64,000 bases of DNA from Niastella soli (GTDB lineage Bacteria > Bacteroidota > Bacteroidia > Chitinophagales > Chitinophagaceae). The stretch covers positions 124,001 through 188,000 of the forward strand of contig NZ_JAGHKO010000005.1 of the NCBI RefSeq assembly GCF_017742245.1, read 5' to 3'. The translations under genes and the position numbers were made by a program. Numbering within the stretch: position 1 is the stretch's first letter; every line of letters starts with the position of its first letter. Positions 1 to 8,402 of this stretch are shown here, piece after piece. Below the pieces are notes generated by a model, which was not told where the DNA came from, did not search any database, and saw only the letters and a program-made list of their open reading frames with translations.

Positions 1-402
1 AATTATAACGAGGAAGGCATATATCAGGTTTGTATTTGCAAGGAGGGGCGAACGGCATGTCTGTCGTTTGTATATATGGAAAACCGTAAGGAGTATTATA
101 TTGACATACTTAAAAGTAACTGCATTGAGTTTTCTTTCGGAGGATTTTATCCCTATAGTGACAAGGAGTTGCATAGGAGCAGATTTTATTTTGTTACCAG
201 ATACTATAAAGGTGATGAACTAGTGAAAAAAGATGAGGAATTTCTTATCTGGGCTGAAGATGTTCGAAAGAAATTCAAGAAACAATTCTTGATAAAGGCA
301 AAGGAACTGGATAATGATTATGTGACAGCAAATTTCATTGAATGGGTAAAAAGAACGGGAGCAAGATCTACGACTGACGGAAGTAAGTTTGTGGTTGAAT
401 GA
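1..402 (+). CDS. Hypothetical protein, 5'-truncated by the window edge
   Basis: The reading frame is open from base 1 to the stop at 400-402, so the visible 133 codons are the C-terminal part of a longer gene; an internal ATG at 76 is not needed as a start. The protein is charged and rich in Lys, Tyr and Phe, with no signal peptide or membrane segment in the visible part. I do not recognise the family. It heads a same-strand row of small AT-rich genes, several of which belong to immunity-type families, so an accessory or immunity role is an inference from context only. Confidence 0.6.
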   Translation, partial: NYNEEGIYQVCICKEGRTACLSFVYMENRKEYYIDILKSNCIEFSFGGFYPYSDKELHRSRFYFVTRYYKGDELVKKDEEFLIWAEDVRKKFKKQFLIKAKELDNDYVTANFIEWVKRTGARSTTDGSKFVVE

Positions 403-461
403 ACTGCTGTTGCAACCGGTGGTTCACTCGCTTTATGTCCGCAAAAAAATAATAAATAATT

Positions 462-863
462 ATGGAAAATAAACTGCTGGATTTAATTGCAAGTCGAATA
501 ACCAGCGGAATTGAATTATCCGATAAACAGGTCACACGGTTGCTTGAAGAACTGGATATTACTTTGCCGGCAGATTATATTGAATTTTTGATACTTTTTA
601 ACGGTTACGAAGGCTCATTATCAGATAATGTATATGTTTCTCTTTGGAGCCTAGGTCTTTTAAAGGAGAACAATGAAATGTACGCGGTAAAAGAATTTGC
701 ACCAGAGCTTTTTCTAATAGGTTCGGATGGTGGAGATACTGCTTTTTGCATTAATCGTGAGAATATTTCTTATGTTAAGGTGCCTTTAATTGGACTATCG
801 TTGGAAGATGCCACATTTCTTGGGAATAATTTTAAGGAATTCATAAGAGCTATAAGTAAATAA
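462..863 (+). CDS. SMI1/KNR4 (SUKH) family immunity-type protein
   Basis: This 133-residue protein has the SUKH hallmarks: an N-terminal helix leading to LPADYIEFLILFNGYEG, a middle segment with SLWSL, and the strand-turn FLIGSDGGDTAFCI followed by a C-terminal FKEFI helix. SUKH proteins commonly serve as cytoplasmic immunity proteins against toxins of polymorphic and contact-dependent systems, mainly nucleases. The length is normal for a single-domain SUKH protein and there is no signal peptide. It lies 59 bases after the preceding gene and 49 before the next, on the same strand, inside an immunity-gene row. The cognate toxin is not next to it, which fits an orphan immunity gene. Confidence 0.85.
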   Translation: MENKLLDLIASRITSGIELSDKQVTRLLEELDITLPADYIEFLILFNGYEGSLSDNVYVSLWSLGLLKENNEMYAVKEFAPELFLIGSDGGDTAFCINRENISYVKVPLIGLSLEDATFLGNNFKEFIRAISK

Positions 864-912
864 TCTTAATAATGAAGAAGGACATTGAGGCGAAAAGAAA
901 AAAGGGGTAGTA

Positions 913-1269
913 ATGCTTGAAAGAGAGTTTTTAGAAAGGCAAAAAGCAATCTGCGAAAAATATGGTGCGAAATATATGGCACCCCCATTCGATAAATTGG
1001 TGGAGTTAGCCCTTGAGAGCTTTAATGAATTTAACATGCCAATAAATGGTTTGAGACACCCAATCGAAAGTGAGCACTCAGTCAGTTGGTTTATTTGGGC
1101 TGGTGAATATTCTAACGCTGACGATTTTTTAAAACCTGTGCATGTATCTCATTTACTAGACATTTGCCCCAAAGCGATAAATTATTTAGGTCTAACATCG
1201 GGTTGGAGATTTCTATTTGACAATATATATGAAGATGTGTGGTATGATACAAATCTACTTGTGATTTAA
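913..1269 (+). CDS. Imm33/DUF2185-like immunity protein
   Basis: The 118-residue protein opens with a helix (QKAICEKYG) and then has MPINGLRHP, a Trp-rich strand (SWFIWAGEYS), DDFLKPVHVSHLLDICP and GWRFLFD...EDVWYD. I associate these conserved Trp/Gly positions with the Imm33/DUF2185 family, a predicted immunity family of polymorphic toxin systems; the assignment is from memory of the pattern. No signal peptide is present, so it should act in the cytoplasm. It is followed by a strong terminator at 1300-1335, which probably ends the transcript that starts with the upstream immunity genes. Confidence 0.65.
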   Translation: MLEREFLERQKAICEKYGAKYMAPPFDKLVELALESFNEFNMPINGLRHPIESEHSVSWFIWAGEYSNADDFLKPVHVSHLLDICPKAINYLGLTSGWRFLFDNIYEDVWYDTNLLVI

Positions 1270-1299
1270 ACCCATGCATCCCCTTGGTGCCTAGTCATT

Positions 1300-1335
1300 A
1301 AAAGATGTCGATCAAAAGCGGTATCTTTTTTATTT
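1300..1335 (+). terminator. Rho-independent terminator after the Imm33-like gene
   Basis: Arms AAAAGATGTCG (1300-1310) and CGGTATCTTTT (1319-1329) pair over all 11 positions if two G-U pairs are allowed, around an 8-nt loop, and are followed by a T-rich tract to about 1335. Confidence 0.7.
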
Positions 1336-1368
1336 TATCCCATTAACGGGCCATGCAGAGTTTCATCT

Positions 1369-2103
1369 ATGATAAATATGAATAAAAAGCAGGATTTCAA
1401 GGAAATAATTCAATCAAATATTAATCAATATGGATATCATATTACAGTAGTACGAAGTGGTAGCCAACCCCGGTATGCCTATACAATAGGATTGAGAGAA
1501 TTATTAAATTTTGAACTAGTGTTTGCGGGAGCAATTTATTATATGTATGAGGAGGTAATACACATAGTTAACAACGTTGTTATAGCGCTTAAAAGGAATG
1601 AAAATCTTGATGGGAAAATTATGGTTGGTTCCTTAGGTAGATTTTCACTTATGCCTGTTGACCTTTCCTGGAGTAGGTTAATGCTGTTGGGTATTTTTGA
1701 TTATTATAAGAATGATGACATAAATGTTTATCAAATTATTCCTGATCAATACCATTATACACTTGATATACCTGATATGTCAAAGGAATGGAACGTTTCA
1801 TCAGAGCCTGTTTGGCAATGGTTGGTTAATAAATGGGAATATGAAGTTCCTGAAAATTCAACTGTTGTTACAAATGTCAAAGCTCTTTTAGGTGAACCGA
1901 TTACCGAAGTGGTACGAGTAGAAGAAAATGAATGGGAAATGTTTGCAGGTGCCGGTCCGGATGTAGATAAGAAGGATATGCGGGTGGTGTCTTTAGGAAC
2001 TATTCTTGGTATTGATAGCACACTTTTGCCATCAATTCATCTTGAACCTGGTAAAGGATTGTGGAGAGGAGATGCGGATTTTGAATGGAATGATTGGGGA
2101 TGA
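1369..2103 (+). CDS. DUF4262 family protein
   Basis: The N-terminal half carries the DUF4262 pattern: NINQYGYHITVV, then YAYTIGLRE and a hydrophobic strand ending in VFAGAI. The domain spans roughly residues 10-135; the remaining 110 residues are acidic and not recognised. Two starts are possible, ATG at 1369 and ATG at 1378 (MNKKQ). DUF4262 has no firmly known biochemical role but often occurs among immunity genes of toxin loci. There is no signal peptide. The gene sits alone between a terminator and the DUF2750 gene. Confidence 0.75.
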   Translation: MINMNKKQDFKEIIQSNINQYGYHITVVRSGSQPRYAYTIGLRELLNFELVFAGAIYYMYEEVIHIVNNVVIALKRNENLDGKIMVGSLGRFSLMPVDLSWSRLMLLGIFDYYKNDDINVYQIIPDQYHYTLDIPDMSKEWNVSSEPVWQWLVNKWEYEVPENSTVVTNVKALLGEPITEVVRVEENEWEMFAGAGPDVDKKDMRVVSLGTILGIDSTLLPSIHLEPGKGLWRGDADFEWNDWG

Positions 2104-2194
2104 GTTTGATTTTGCAAATTCAGGAACAAGGGCCTTTAAAGAATAGAATAGAATGGAAAATTATGGACAGTCCGTTTGAATTAAACTTTAATTT

Positions 2195-2581
2195 ATGCCT
2201 TCTAAAAAAGAGATAGAAGAAGTACTGAAATTAGACGCAGAAAAAAGATTCAGTTATACGATTAAAAGAATAGCTGATTTTGAGTTTGTTTGGGCTATTG
2301 GTGACCAACACGGATTTGCAAATTACGGAGATGACAACGGAAATGTTGCTTTTGCTATTTGGCCATTTGAAGCCTATGCCGCATTGTGCTGTAAGGCAGA
2401 CTTTGCGAATTGCAAACCAGAAGCTATTGAACTAGATTTTTTTCAAGAAGAATACCTAACTGATTTTAAAGATCGTAAAATGAGGCTGGCAATTTTCCCT
2501 TTGCCTACAGACAAAGGAATCTTAATTGATATAGAAGAATTTGAGCAGCGGTTACAAAAAGAATTGGATGAGTACTATTAG
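2195..2581 (+). CDS. DUF2750 family protein
   Basis: The 128-residue protein matches the DUF2750 layout: RFSYTIKRIADFEFVWAIGD at the N terminus, then FAIWPFEAYAALCC, a segment ending in IELDFFQEEYL, and a C-terminal MRLAIFPLPTDKGILID. The length is typical for a one-domain member. The function is unknown; small DUF2750 proteins are found in polymorphic-toxin immunity arrays and the neighbours support that reading. It is cytoplasmic by sequence. Confidence 0.8.
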   Translation: MPSKKEIEEVLKLDAEKRFSYTIKRIADFEFVWAIGDQHGFANYGDDNGNVAFAIWPFEAYAALCCKADFANCKPEAIELDFFQEEYLTDFKDRKMRLAIFPLPTDKGILIDIEEFEQRLQKELDEYY

Positions 2582-2686
2582 CTTGATGGAACTAATAAAT
2601 CCTACCTGAGACTTTGTTACCGATCCGAAGTGTAAAGTTATTTCGGACTTGCAGATGATGTAATTAATTAGCGTTAAATTATTAAC

Positions 2687-3145
2687 ATGAAAGCAGCAAT
2701 TGATAGCAATAATAATTATAAGGTCCATTTTGTTTATTCAAACGATGAAGGTAACATAGAAACTGAAAGCATGTGGGCCGAAAAAGTTGGTGATTATTAT
2801 AAGATACTGAATACGGCTTTTTTTGCGCCCAATATTGCATATGGTGATATCGTTAAAGTTGAGGATGACGATGGCGTTCTTTATTTTGATGAGCTAATTG
2901 AAGAGTCTGGCCATAGTACAATTCAAATGATAATATTTGATAAGGATCATCAGTCGATGATTGAAGATGAAATAGTGAAGTTTGGATGTGGTTGGGAGGG
3001 TAGCCATATTAAAAATTATATTTCCATTGATGTTCCCTCAGAAGTTTCATATGCTAGGTTCAGAGAATATTTAATGAAAGGACGAATGGAAAGCAGGTGG
3101 GATTTTAAAGAAGCTTGTTTAAGTCAGATTCATGAAAGCTCATAA
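2687..3145 (+). CDS. DUF4265 domain-containing protein
   Basis: The 152-residue protein has the DUF4265 signature: ESMWAEKVGDYYKILNTAFF, AYGDIVKVEDDDGVLYF and SGHSTIQM. It is cytoplasmic, acidic and of normal length for the family. DUF4265 proteins are small, biochemically uncharacterised and frequent in immunity-gene arrays. It closes the immunity row before the Rhs-type tail begins. The 105 bases upstream contain what may be scraps of another small gene in broken frames. Confidence 0.8.
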   Translation: MKAAIDSNNNYKVHFVYSNDEGNIETESMWAEKVGDYYKILNTAFFAPNIAYGDIVKVEDDDGVLYFDELIEESGHSTIQMIIFDKDHQSMIEDEIVKFGCGWEGSHIKNYISIDVPSEVSYARFREYLMKGRMESRWDFKEACLSQIHESS

Positions 3146-3264
3146 TTAATCAGATATAAAAAGGCCGCAGCAGTCACCTTGGCTTTTTAGTCAAGAAGCA
3201 AATCTAAGGACCGTCTGCACAAGACGCTGTTCATTATCGGCAAACATAGATAAAATCATTATAT

Positions 3265-3390
3265 ATGACCGCAGACGAATTTGTAAAAGGTTTTTACCTA
3301 GAACGCCAATCACTTATTGAAACTTACTTTAGCGACAGTAAGACCGACGACTACTTATCAGGAAAGTCCTTTTGTTGCTATGCAAAATAA
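3265..3390 (+). pseudogene. Start of an unknown small protein, cut off at the toxin-tail junction
   Basis: An ATG at 3265 opens a 41-codon frame whose first ~25 residues (MTADEFVKGFYLERQSLIET...) look like a genuine protein start: helical, charged and well composed. The frame then runs into the sequence that encodes the Rhs-tail in another frame and stops at 3388-3390. The most likely reading is that the 5' end of an immunity-type gene was joined to an incoming Rhs C-terminal cassette. It could instead be a short leader peptide. Confidence 0.4.
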
Positions 3391-4189
3391 TCCAACTTCA
3401 AAATTTGATTGGCTGGGCAATTATTTTAGCTGGGCAAATCCAACCGTAGAAGATACTTATCATAAAATGAGAGAGGAAAATAACAAAAGGATGGGAAGAT
3501 ATTTGAGTGAATTGATAAGTACCATGAAAAGTGGTGAAGAAGGCAAGGGAATAGATAAACGGATTAACCAGTTGGCTTTTCTAATTAACGAGCATGCGGA
3601 TCTTAACTCTCAATGGGATGAAATGGAGGGTTCTAATGTTGAATTTCACATATCAAGTGAAGATCCAGGTAAGGGACTTTTGGGTTTAACAACTTTTGAC
3701 TTAGGAAAATCCCCAAAAGAGAATAGGGTTAATATTAAGCTGGGAAAACATGATAAAGACCTTATGAATATGGCGCATGAGTTTAGGCATGGGTATGGCA
3801 TTATGGCAGGGGAAATACTTGGAATTGGGGGCAGAGCAGATCCTTTATATGATTTAACTGATGAATTGGTTGCTTATAATACCGGTTTCTTGTTTGGAGA
3901 TGGATATGCCGTTGATCATGTTGCTAATGGCTTTTTTGATAAAAAATGGTTTATGCAAAATCCAGAAGGTTACAGCAGCATAATAGGGAAAGATGAATCG
4001 TTGACTTTAAATACATCAGCGGCAGTATATTTTAAATATAATCCTAATGAAAGGCTCTCTGTAATATTAGGTAATGCCAAAAATGCAAACTTAACCGTTA
4101 AAGATGCAATGGATATAATAAACAATCATAACCAGGGCTTAAATCGTAAACCTGTTTATTATTACGGCTCGCTCTTAAATAATAGATAA
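3317..4189 (+). CDS. Orphan Rhs-type toxin tail with HEFRH metallopeptidase motif
   Basis: The frame begins after a stop at 3299-3301 and has only a TTG (3317) or an internal ATG (3380) as start. Residues 15-35 (QESPFVAMQNNPTSKFDWLG) resemble the end of an Rhs repeat core (SPY-x-NNP-x-D-x-x-G), where the core passes into a variable toxin domain. The tail has HEFRH at 154-158, a zincin-type HExxH motif, and DELVAY with a candidate third ligand Glu at 183. This predicts a zinc peptidase-like toxin domain of about 250 residues. No core gene or signal peptide precedes it, so it is a displaced cassette that may be silent unless recombined into a full Rhs gene. The next gene overlaps its stop by one base. 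Confidence 0.65.
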   Translation: MKLTLATVRPTTTYQESPFVAMQNNPTSKFDWLGNYFSWANPTVEDTYHKMREENNKRMGRYLSELISTMKSGEEGKGIDKRINQLAFLINEHADLNSQWDEMEGSNVEFHISSEDPGKGLLGLTTFDLGKSPKENRVNIKLGKHDKDLMNMAHEFRHGYGIMAGEILGIGGRADPLYDLTDELVAYNTGFLFGDGYAVDHVANGFFDKKWFMQNPEGYSSIIGKDESLTLNTSAAVYFKYNPNERLSVILGNAKNANLTVKDAMDIINNHNQGLNRKPVYYYGSLLNNR

Positions 4190-4824
4190 TGAAGAACATG
4201 CTATTGTTTGCCTTGGGTTTAAATATTGTTATTCCCACAAAGGCAGTCTGTCAAAAGTTTGAAAAAAAAGAAATTTCGAAGGAGGAAAGAAGTAAAGGCT
4301 TAATATTAAAATTTCAGGCAGGTTATAGAGAAAAAGTAGAAAATTTAAAATTATTTTCAGATAGCACCTTTTTGTATGAGGTAATATCTATGGCTGAGAG
4401 AGGGTTCAGCAAAGGAAATTGGGTTCGTAGAAATGGAGTTCTTATTCTATCAAATCCGTTTAAAGAAAATAATGTGCCAGTTATTGTAAACTTCACATAT
4501 GACACATCTTTAAGGGGAGTTAAATTTAAAATGGACGACGTGAAAAGTTCAAAAGGAGAAATTATGAGTGAGGCAATGATTTGTGTTAATGCCGATTCAA
4601 TAAAATGCATTCCATTACTTATGTGTAATACAGATGATATTGATTCTATAACAAAAGTCAAACTTGTGTTTGGACAGGGGATGTCTTCAAAATGGATAGC
4701 TGCACCTACCGATCCATTTAATGTCATATCAATAACAGTTCAGAGCGATTTTGATTTATCAAGCTTTCTACCCTTTAACAGGAAGTTTAAATATAATAAA
4801 ATGTCATTGATAGAAGTTAAGTAG
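4189..4824 (+). CDS. Secreted unknown protein, candidate partner of the toxin tail
   Basis: The ATG overlaps the TAA of the toxin-tail gene by one base, a spacing typical of toxin-immunity pairs and of translational coupling. The first ~22 residues form a hydrophobic signal sequence (MLLFALGLNIVIPTKAVC) followed by a charged segment; the mature part of about 190 residues is beta-rich with no family I recognise. An exported immunity protein would suit a toxin that acts in the envelope, but a role as an unrelated lipocalin-like protein is equally open. The nearest clear terminator is 300 bases downstream. Confidence 0.55.
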   Translation: MKNMLLFALGLNIVIPTKAVCQKFEKKEISKEERSKGLILKFQAGYREKVENLKLFSDSTFLYEVISMAERGFSKGNWVRRNGVLILSNPFKENNVPVIVNFTYDTSLRGVKFKMDDVKSSKGEIMSEAMICVNADSIKCIPLLMCNTDDIDSITKVKLVFGQGMSSKWIAAPTDPFNVISITVQSDFDLSSFLPFNRKFKYNKMSLIEVK

Positions 4825-5302
4825 ATTTAATATAAACGTTCTAATGTCTGGAATGTCGAGAGAACTTTAGATCGATATCAGTTGAGGAGGTGCCCTGAAT
4901 TGAAATTCGAAAAAGGGTTTGCGGATTTTAAGTAATTCTCATGGCAAATAAAGCACTCCTTTATAAATCTCTTAAATTTGTAAATAACGAGTTCTTCTAT
5001 ATTATTTACAGTAATAATAAGGCAAACATGCCCATTTTACTCGACCATTGCTCGACTAAAAAACGCGATTCTTGATTTCCAATTAATTATAGAGGTTTGA
5101 CGAATCTGCTCGGAACCTCAGAATCAAGGATCGTCTCGGCTTAGCCGAGACGATCCTTTTTTGTTTTTACGGAACTTAACAGCAACGCTTTTTTTTTCAG
5201 TCTTTTATAATAGCAGTCACCGGTAACGGCTTCTTACTTTTATTACTCCATAACATAGTTGACTCCGCGACCGCGGGGAATGTTAGAGCAAATTCCAGCA
5301 AA
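4825..5302. other. Gene-free stretch with a structured terminator region
   Basis: No convincing gene is visible in these 478 bases. The first 240 are AT-rich without recognisable features. From 5067 there are nested inverted repeats: GATTCTTGATT (5067-5077) can pair with AATCAAGGATC (5122-5132, one mismatch) and GAGGTT (5092-5097) with AACCTC (5114-5119). The outer pairing would compete with the terminator stem listed separately. Confidence 0.5.
5126..5162 (+). terminator. Strong Rho-independent terminator
   Basis: Perfect 15-bp arms AAGGATCGTCTCGGC (5126-5140) and GCCGAGACGATCCTT (5144-5158) around a TTA loop are followed by six T residues. It points along the + strand and would end the transcript from the toxin-tail region. 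Confidence 0.85.
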
Positions 5303-6583
5303 CTATTTAAAGTGGTAGCCCACCCATAATGTATACATAGAAGGCTTGCCTAAAATATAGGAATAGTTAACAAAACTGCCGGCAATATTTCCTGTCAGAC
5401 CTATTTCCAGTTTGTTATTAATAACGGTTCCGGTTTGAATGTTAACGATTATCCAGTGTTTTTCATAATCCAGGTAATTGTCTGTTACGCTCTTTCCGTT
5501 ATATGCAAATCTGGTTAACCGGTTTGTGGGATAAGATGAAATGGTTAATCCTAATTGTGCGCCTAGGTAATACCTGAAATTTTCTTTTCGTATAATGTTA
5601 TAGAAAAGACCTATAGATGGCGTAAAGTTGTTTTGCTTAGTATCATATTCCAGTGTGTCGCCAGGGATGGTAGGAAAGGCGGATGTGGTTGTTTTACTGG
5701 CTTTATATTCAGTAGAACTATATGATACCTGAACTCGCAGGGCAAGATCACGTAAATTTCTTAATGCAAAAACATCCATGCCGGCCGTTATAACAGGAAC
5801 GATTTTACTTTTAAAATCCATGCCAGACAACGTATAGTTTTCCCCGGAAAATTTCAAATGGGTGTACATGGCGCCTGCACCGACAAAAAAAGACACGTAG
5901 CCTTTTTTATTATAGTCAGAAGTATAGGCAACCCCACCGGATATTTTGTTCAATGCAGTAACCACAAGGGCTATTTCCTGTTCACTATAGGCAATTCGCC
6001 CGATCTTACGTACCATCTTTTCATCGGCTTTTTGATCTGTAGCGTATTTATCTAACTGGTTCCGGTAAAGGTTACTGGTAATTAAACCGATGCCGCTTTC
6101 GTTGAAGTAACGTTTATAGATCAGCTCAATATATTCTTTGCTGTTATCCTGAATGTAGTAGTGTGCTTTAAAATCAACCAGTTCATACAGGTTCAAAACC
6201 TTGCCGGTTACAATAGTTCTTAAAAAAACTGTGTCTGTTATTGTGCTGTCGGGCGGCAAGGATGTTAGGGCCGATAATTCAACCGGCGACATGTCTTTTT
6301 TAACAATGGCTTTTATGTACATATCGAAGCCTGTTATCTGAAACATTGTTATGTCTTCAAGAGTAAATTTTTGGAAGCCTTCAGATAATGAGTCCTTCTT
6401 AAAGCGTATTGATTCAGGGTTTACTTTCCAGTTGCGATAGTCGATCCACCCATGCAACGTATCACCCTTTGACAGTACAACCAGGCCTTGTTTATAATTT
6501 TTTTGAGCGTTTAACTGGCAAAACAGCAGTGCTAACGAAATCAGGCAATATAAGTGTTTCAAGAATAAGTGTTTAATGGTCAA
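5303..6583 (-). CDS. Outer-membrane beta-barrel protein
   Basis: The 426-residue protein has a signal peptide (HLYCLISLALLFCQLNAQ), then a segment of about 170 residues that begins with VVLSKGDTLHGWIDYRNW, a small beta domain common in Bacteroidota secreted proteins. The C-terminal half from about residue 215 is a series of alternating amphipathic strands with aromatic ends, closing in TLWVGYHFK, as in PorT-like or OmpA-type eight-stranded barrels. It is predicted to lie in the outer membrane. The function is unknown. It is a lone minus-strand gene; an upstream start other than 6583 is not needed. Confidence 0.75.
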   Translation of the reverse strand: MTIKHLFLKHLYCLISLALLFCQLNAQKNYKQGLVVLSKGDTLHGWIDYRNWKVNPESIRFKKDSLSEGFQKFTLEDITMFQITGFDMYIKAIVKKDMSPVELSALTSLPPDSTITDTVFLRTIVTGKVLNLYELVDFKAHYYIQDNSKEYIELIYKRYFNESGIGLITSNLYRNQLDKYATDQKADEKMVRKIGRIAYSEQEIALVVTALNKISGGVAYTSDYNKKGYVSFFVGAGAMYTHLKFSGENYTLSGMDFKSKIVPVITAGMDVFALRNLRDLALRVQVSYSSTEYKASKTTTSAFPTIPGDTLEYDTKQNNFTPSIGLFYNIIRKENFRYYLGAQLGLTISSYPTNRLTRFAYNGKSVTDNYLDYEKHWIIVNIQTGTVINNKLEIGLTGNIAGSFVNYSYILGKPSMYTLWVGYHFK

Positions 6584-6867
6584 AAATTATAAAAAATAAG
6601 CGTACTAACAAATTCAATTTCGTGGATATCTTTGGTAAATGGAATTTTCTTCTTCATTATACCGCCTCAGTATGGAAGTGCCAGGAACCTTTCGGATCAG
6701 GTTGAAAGTTGGGGGATTTAAACACAACCGTTTAATATGGGTTCGAGTATTATCGTTCGGAATTTCTTTTCATCTCCCCTCGGGGAAATACCTGCTTTTC
6801 TTTAGTAAAGGCATAATAAAAGCCCGGCAATACCCTAGTCAGACATAGTGCAGATCCTAGTGATATA

Positions 6868-7265
6868 TATCACTTATATACTAAATATCCCACCGAACGG
6901 CAAGGAAAATCCCACAAAAATGCCACTGAGCAGTGGCGTTTTAGTGGCATTTCGGTGGCGTTTCAGTGGCGTTTTTAGGCGGGAAATGGCCTGTAGTACT
7001 ACATCTGGAGAGAATCTGACTAGAAGTAAACTGCAGGATGACCAGGACTTAACATGGTCTCGGTATAGATATGCACCTATTTCGGTGGCATCTAAGCGAT
7101 AATCGGCCTAAAAAGCCTTTGGTTGCGCCGAATGGAAGTTATCCTGTTAAAGGTAAGATAAGGGCCGGAATGGTTTCTTATGGCGCTACAGGCAGGTTGT
7201 GCGAGGACAGCCCATGTCATTTTAAAAAAGAGGTTTACCATTCCTGTAAGTGGGGCTTAATGTAG
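6868..7265. repeat. Dispersed intergenic element, copy A, with 11-bp tandem array
   Basis: This stretch shares its left flank (TATATACT..AT.TCCCACC, from about 6875) and right flank (GAAATGGC, then GGAGAGAATCTGACTAG at about 7007-7023) with copy B at 11265-11720. Between the flanks are four 11-bp units: AGTGGCGTTTT, AGTGGCATTTC, GGTGGCGTTTC, AGTGGCGTTTT (6932-6975), preceded by an inverted unit AAAATGCCACT (6917-6927) that can fold onto the first. Beyond the right flank, minus-strand sequence at about 7055-7265 is a heavily decayed relative of the small reading frame in copy B. No intact gene is seen. Confidence 0.7.
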
Positions 7266-7421
7266 GGGAATGGGTAGGAAACGAACCGCTCTACCCAGAA
7301 CCAACATTTGGAAGATTTGATGGGTATTCAAAGGCATAAATATATTATAGTGCATTGTTATGATACTATCAAATAGCATTAACCGGCATTTAGTATAGTG
7401 AAATAGGTTTATTTGAGAGTG

Positions 7422-7985
7422 ATGAAAACTGCCTTACAATATAAGCATCTGACAATTGAAGTATTTGACGACTCTTCATTCACTCAGACTTCAGATAGTC
7501 CTACATCATACGATAAAATTTACCAGTCTGAGAAAGGCAAAGAGTTTGTACCGGTATCACAACATGCAATAATTGTTTATAGCGATCATGTAAAAACTAC
7601 AAGTGCTATTTTGCTTGCTACTGCCGGTGCAACATCGGTCACGCCCGACTCTGTGCTTTTAGACAACGATAATTTAATTGCCAGATGCTGTAATACTGTT
7701 TTTTGTCTGGCACTTCCCGATCTTAACCTTAACTGGATGATAGAAGCTGATTGGGCCACTTGTTTTTCAATACATAATTATCAGGATTCTTACATTACGC
7801 ACGGGGAAACGTCCATTGCGAGAATTGATAGAAAAGGCGATTTGCTTTGGAGTTATAGCGGAGCAGACATTTTTGTTTGTCTTGAAGAAGGAACCTCTTT
7901 TGAAATGCATGACAATTATATTGAACTAACTGACTTCAATGGCAGAAAATACAAGATTGATTTTAATGGCGAAACTATAGCGTGA
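7422..7985 (+). CDS. Conserved-looking hypothetical protein
   Basis: I prefer ATG 7422 over the in-frame TTG at 7413. The ~187-residue protein has no signal peptide. A central WMIEADWATCFSIH...SYITHGETSIARID...GDLLWSYSGADIFV and a C-terminal YIELTDFNGRKYKIDFNG give it the look of a folded beta-rich domain with a Trp/Asp core, but I do not recognise the family. It overlaps the next frame by GTGA, suggesting an operon of two. Context (toxin/immunity region) makes an immunity role possible but unproven. Confidence 0.65.
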   Translation: MKTALQYKHLTIEVFDDSSFTQTSDSPTSYDKIYQSEKGKEFVPVSQHAIIVYSDHVKTTSAILLATAGATSVTPDSVLLDNDNLIARCCNTVFCLALPDLNLNWMIEADWATCFSIHNYQDSYITHGETSIARIDRKGDLLWSYSGADIFVCLEEGTSFEMHDNYIELTDFNGRKYKIDFNGETIA

Positions 7986-8377
7986 ATAATATGACTATTA
8001 ACAATTCTAATTTAACGATGGAAGAAACAATAGGCTTGAAATTACTATGGAAAATATTTGCAGGAAACAATATGAAAATATTTTTTGGTAGCAAAGACTT
8101 AAAAGCTGCACAAAAGGTTTTAATTCTTTATAATGTTGTTGCTTTTATTGAAAATGAGATTGACGGTCTTGATAATTATTTGTTACAAACAAGAGAAGGA
8201 GGAAGTGTATATGGTCTTGACATGTCTATGAGGTTCAAGAGACCAGAGTATGCAGATTTTATAGAGACTTTTTTGTTTGTTAATCAGCAAGGACCGAATA
8301 TAGCTTTCAGAGCATTGTCAGAGCGAGTAAAATGGTGTGATTTTGATGAATTATCATCTGATGACCTCAACTATTGA
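7982..8377 (+). CDS. Hypothetical protein
   Basis: The frame starts with GTG at 7982 inside the TGA of the preceding gene, or with ATG at 7991; the overlap favours coupled translation. The 131-residue product is soluble, with a helical N-terminal half (GLKLLWKIFAG, KAAQKVLILYNVVAFIENEIDGLDNY) and no family I recognise. It shares the fate and probably the role of the gene before it. Confidence 0.55.
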   Translation: MNNMTINNSNLTMEETIGLKLLWKIFAGNNMKIFFGSKDLKAAQKVLILYNVVAFIENEIDGLDNYLLQTREGGSVYGLDMSMRFKRPEYADFIETFLFVNQQGPNIAFRALSERVKWCDFDELSSDDLNY

Positions 8378-8402
8378 TTACATACAACATAGTGATGGTG
8401 CG

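Noticed and set aside
2582..2686. Possible gene scrap between the DUF2750 and DUF4265 genes
   Set aside because: Short protein-like pieces (FVTDPKCKVISDL) appear only after a frame change; too little to support a feature.
3317..3379. Toxin-tail frame as an ordinary gene with a TTG start
   Set aside because: The N-terminal part resembles an Rhs core end and is preceded by a stop, so a cassette joint is more plausible; the start remains unresolved.
6639..7265. Three overlapping plus-strand reading frames upstream of the gene at 7422
   Set aside because: They cross the 11-bp array and the decayed element, their translations are low in structure, and the DNA aligns instead to the element copy at 11.3-11.7 kb on the other strand.
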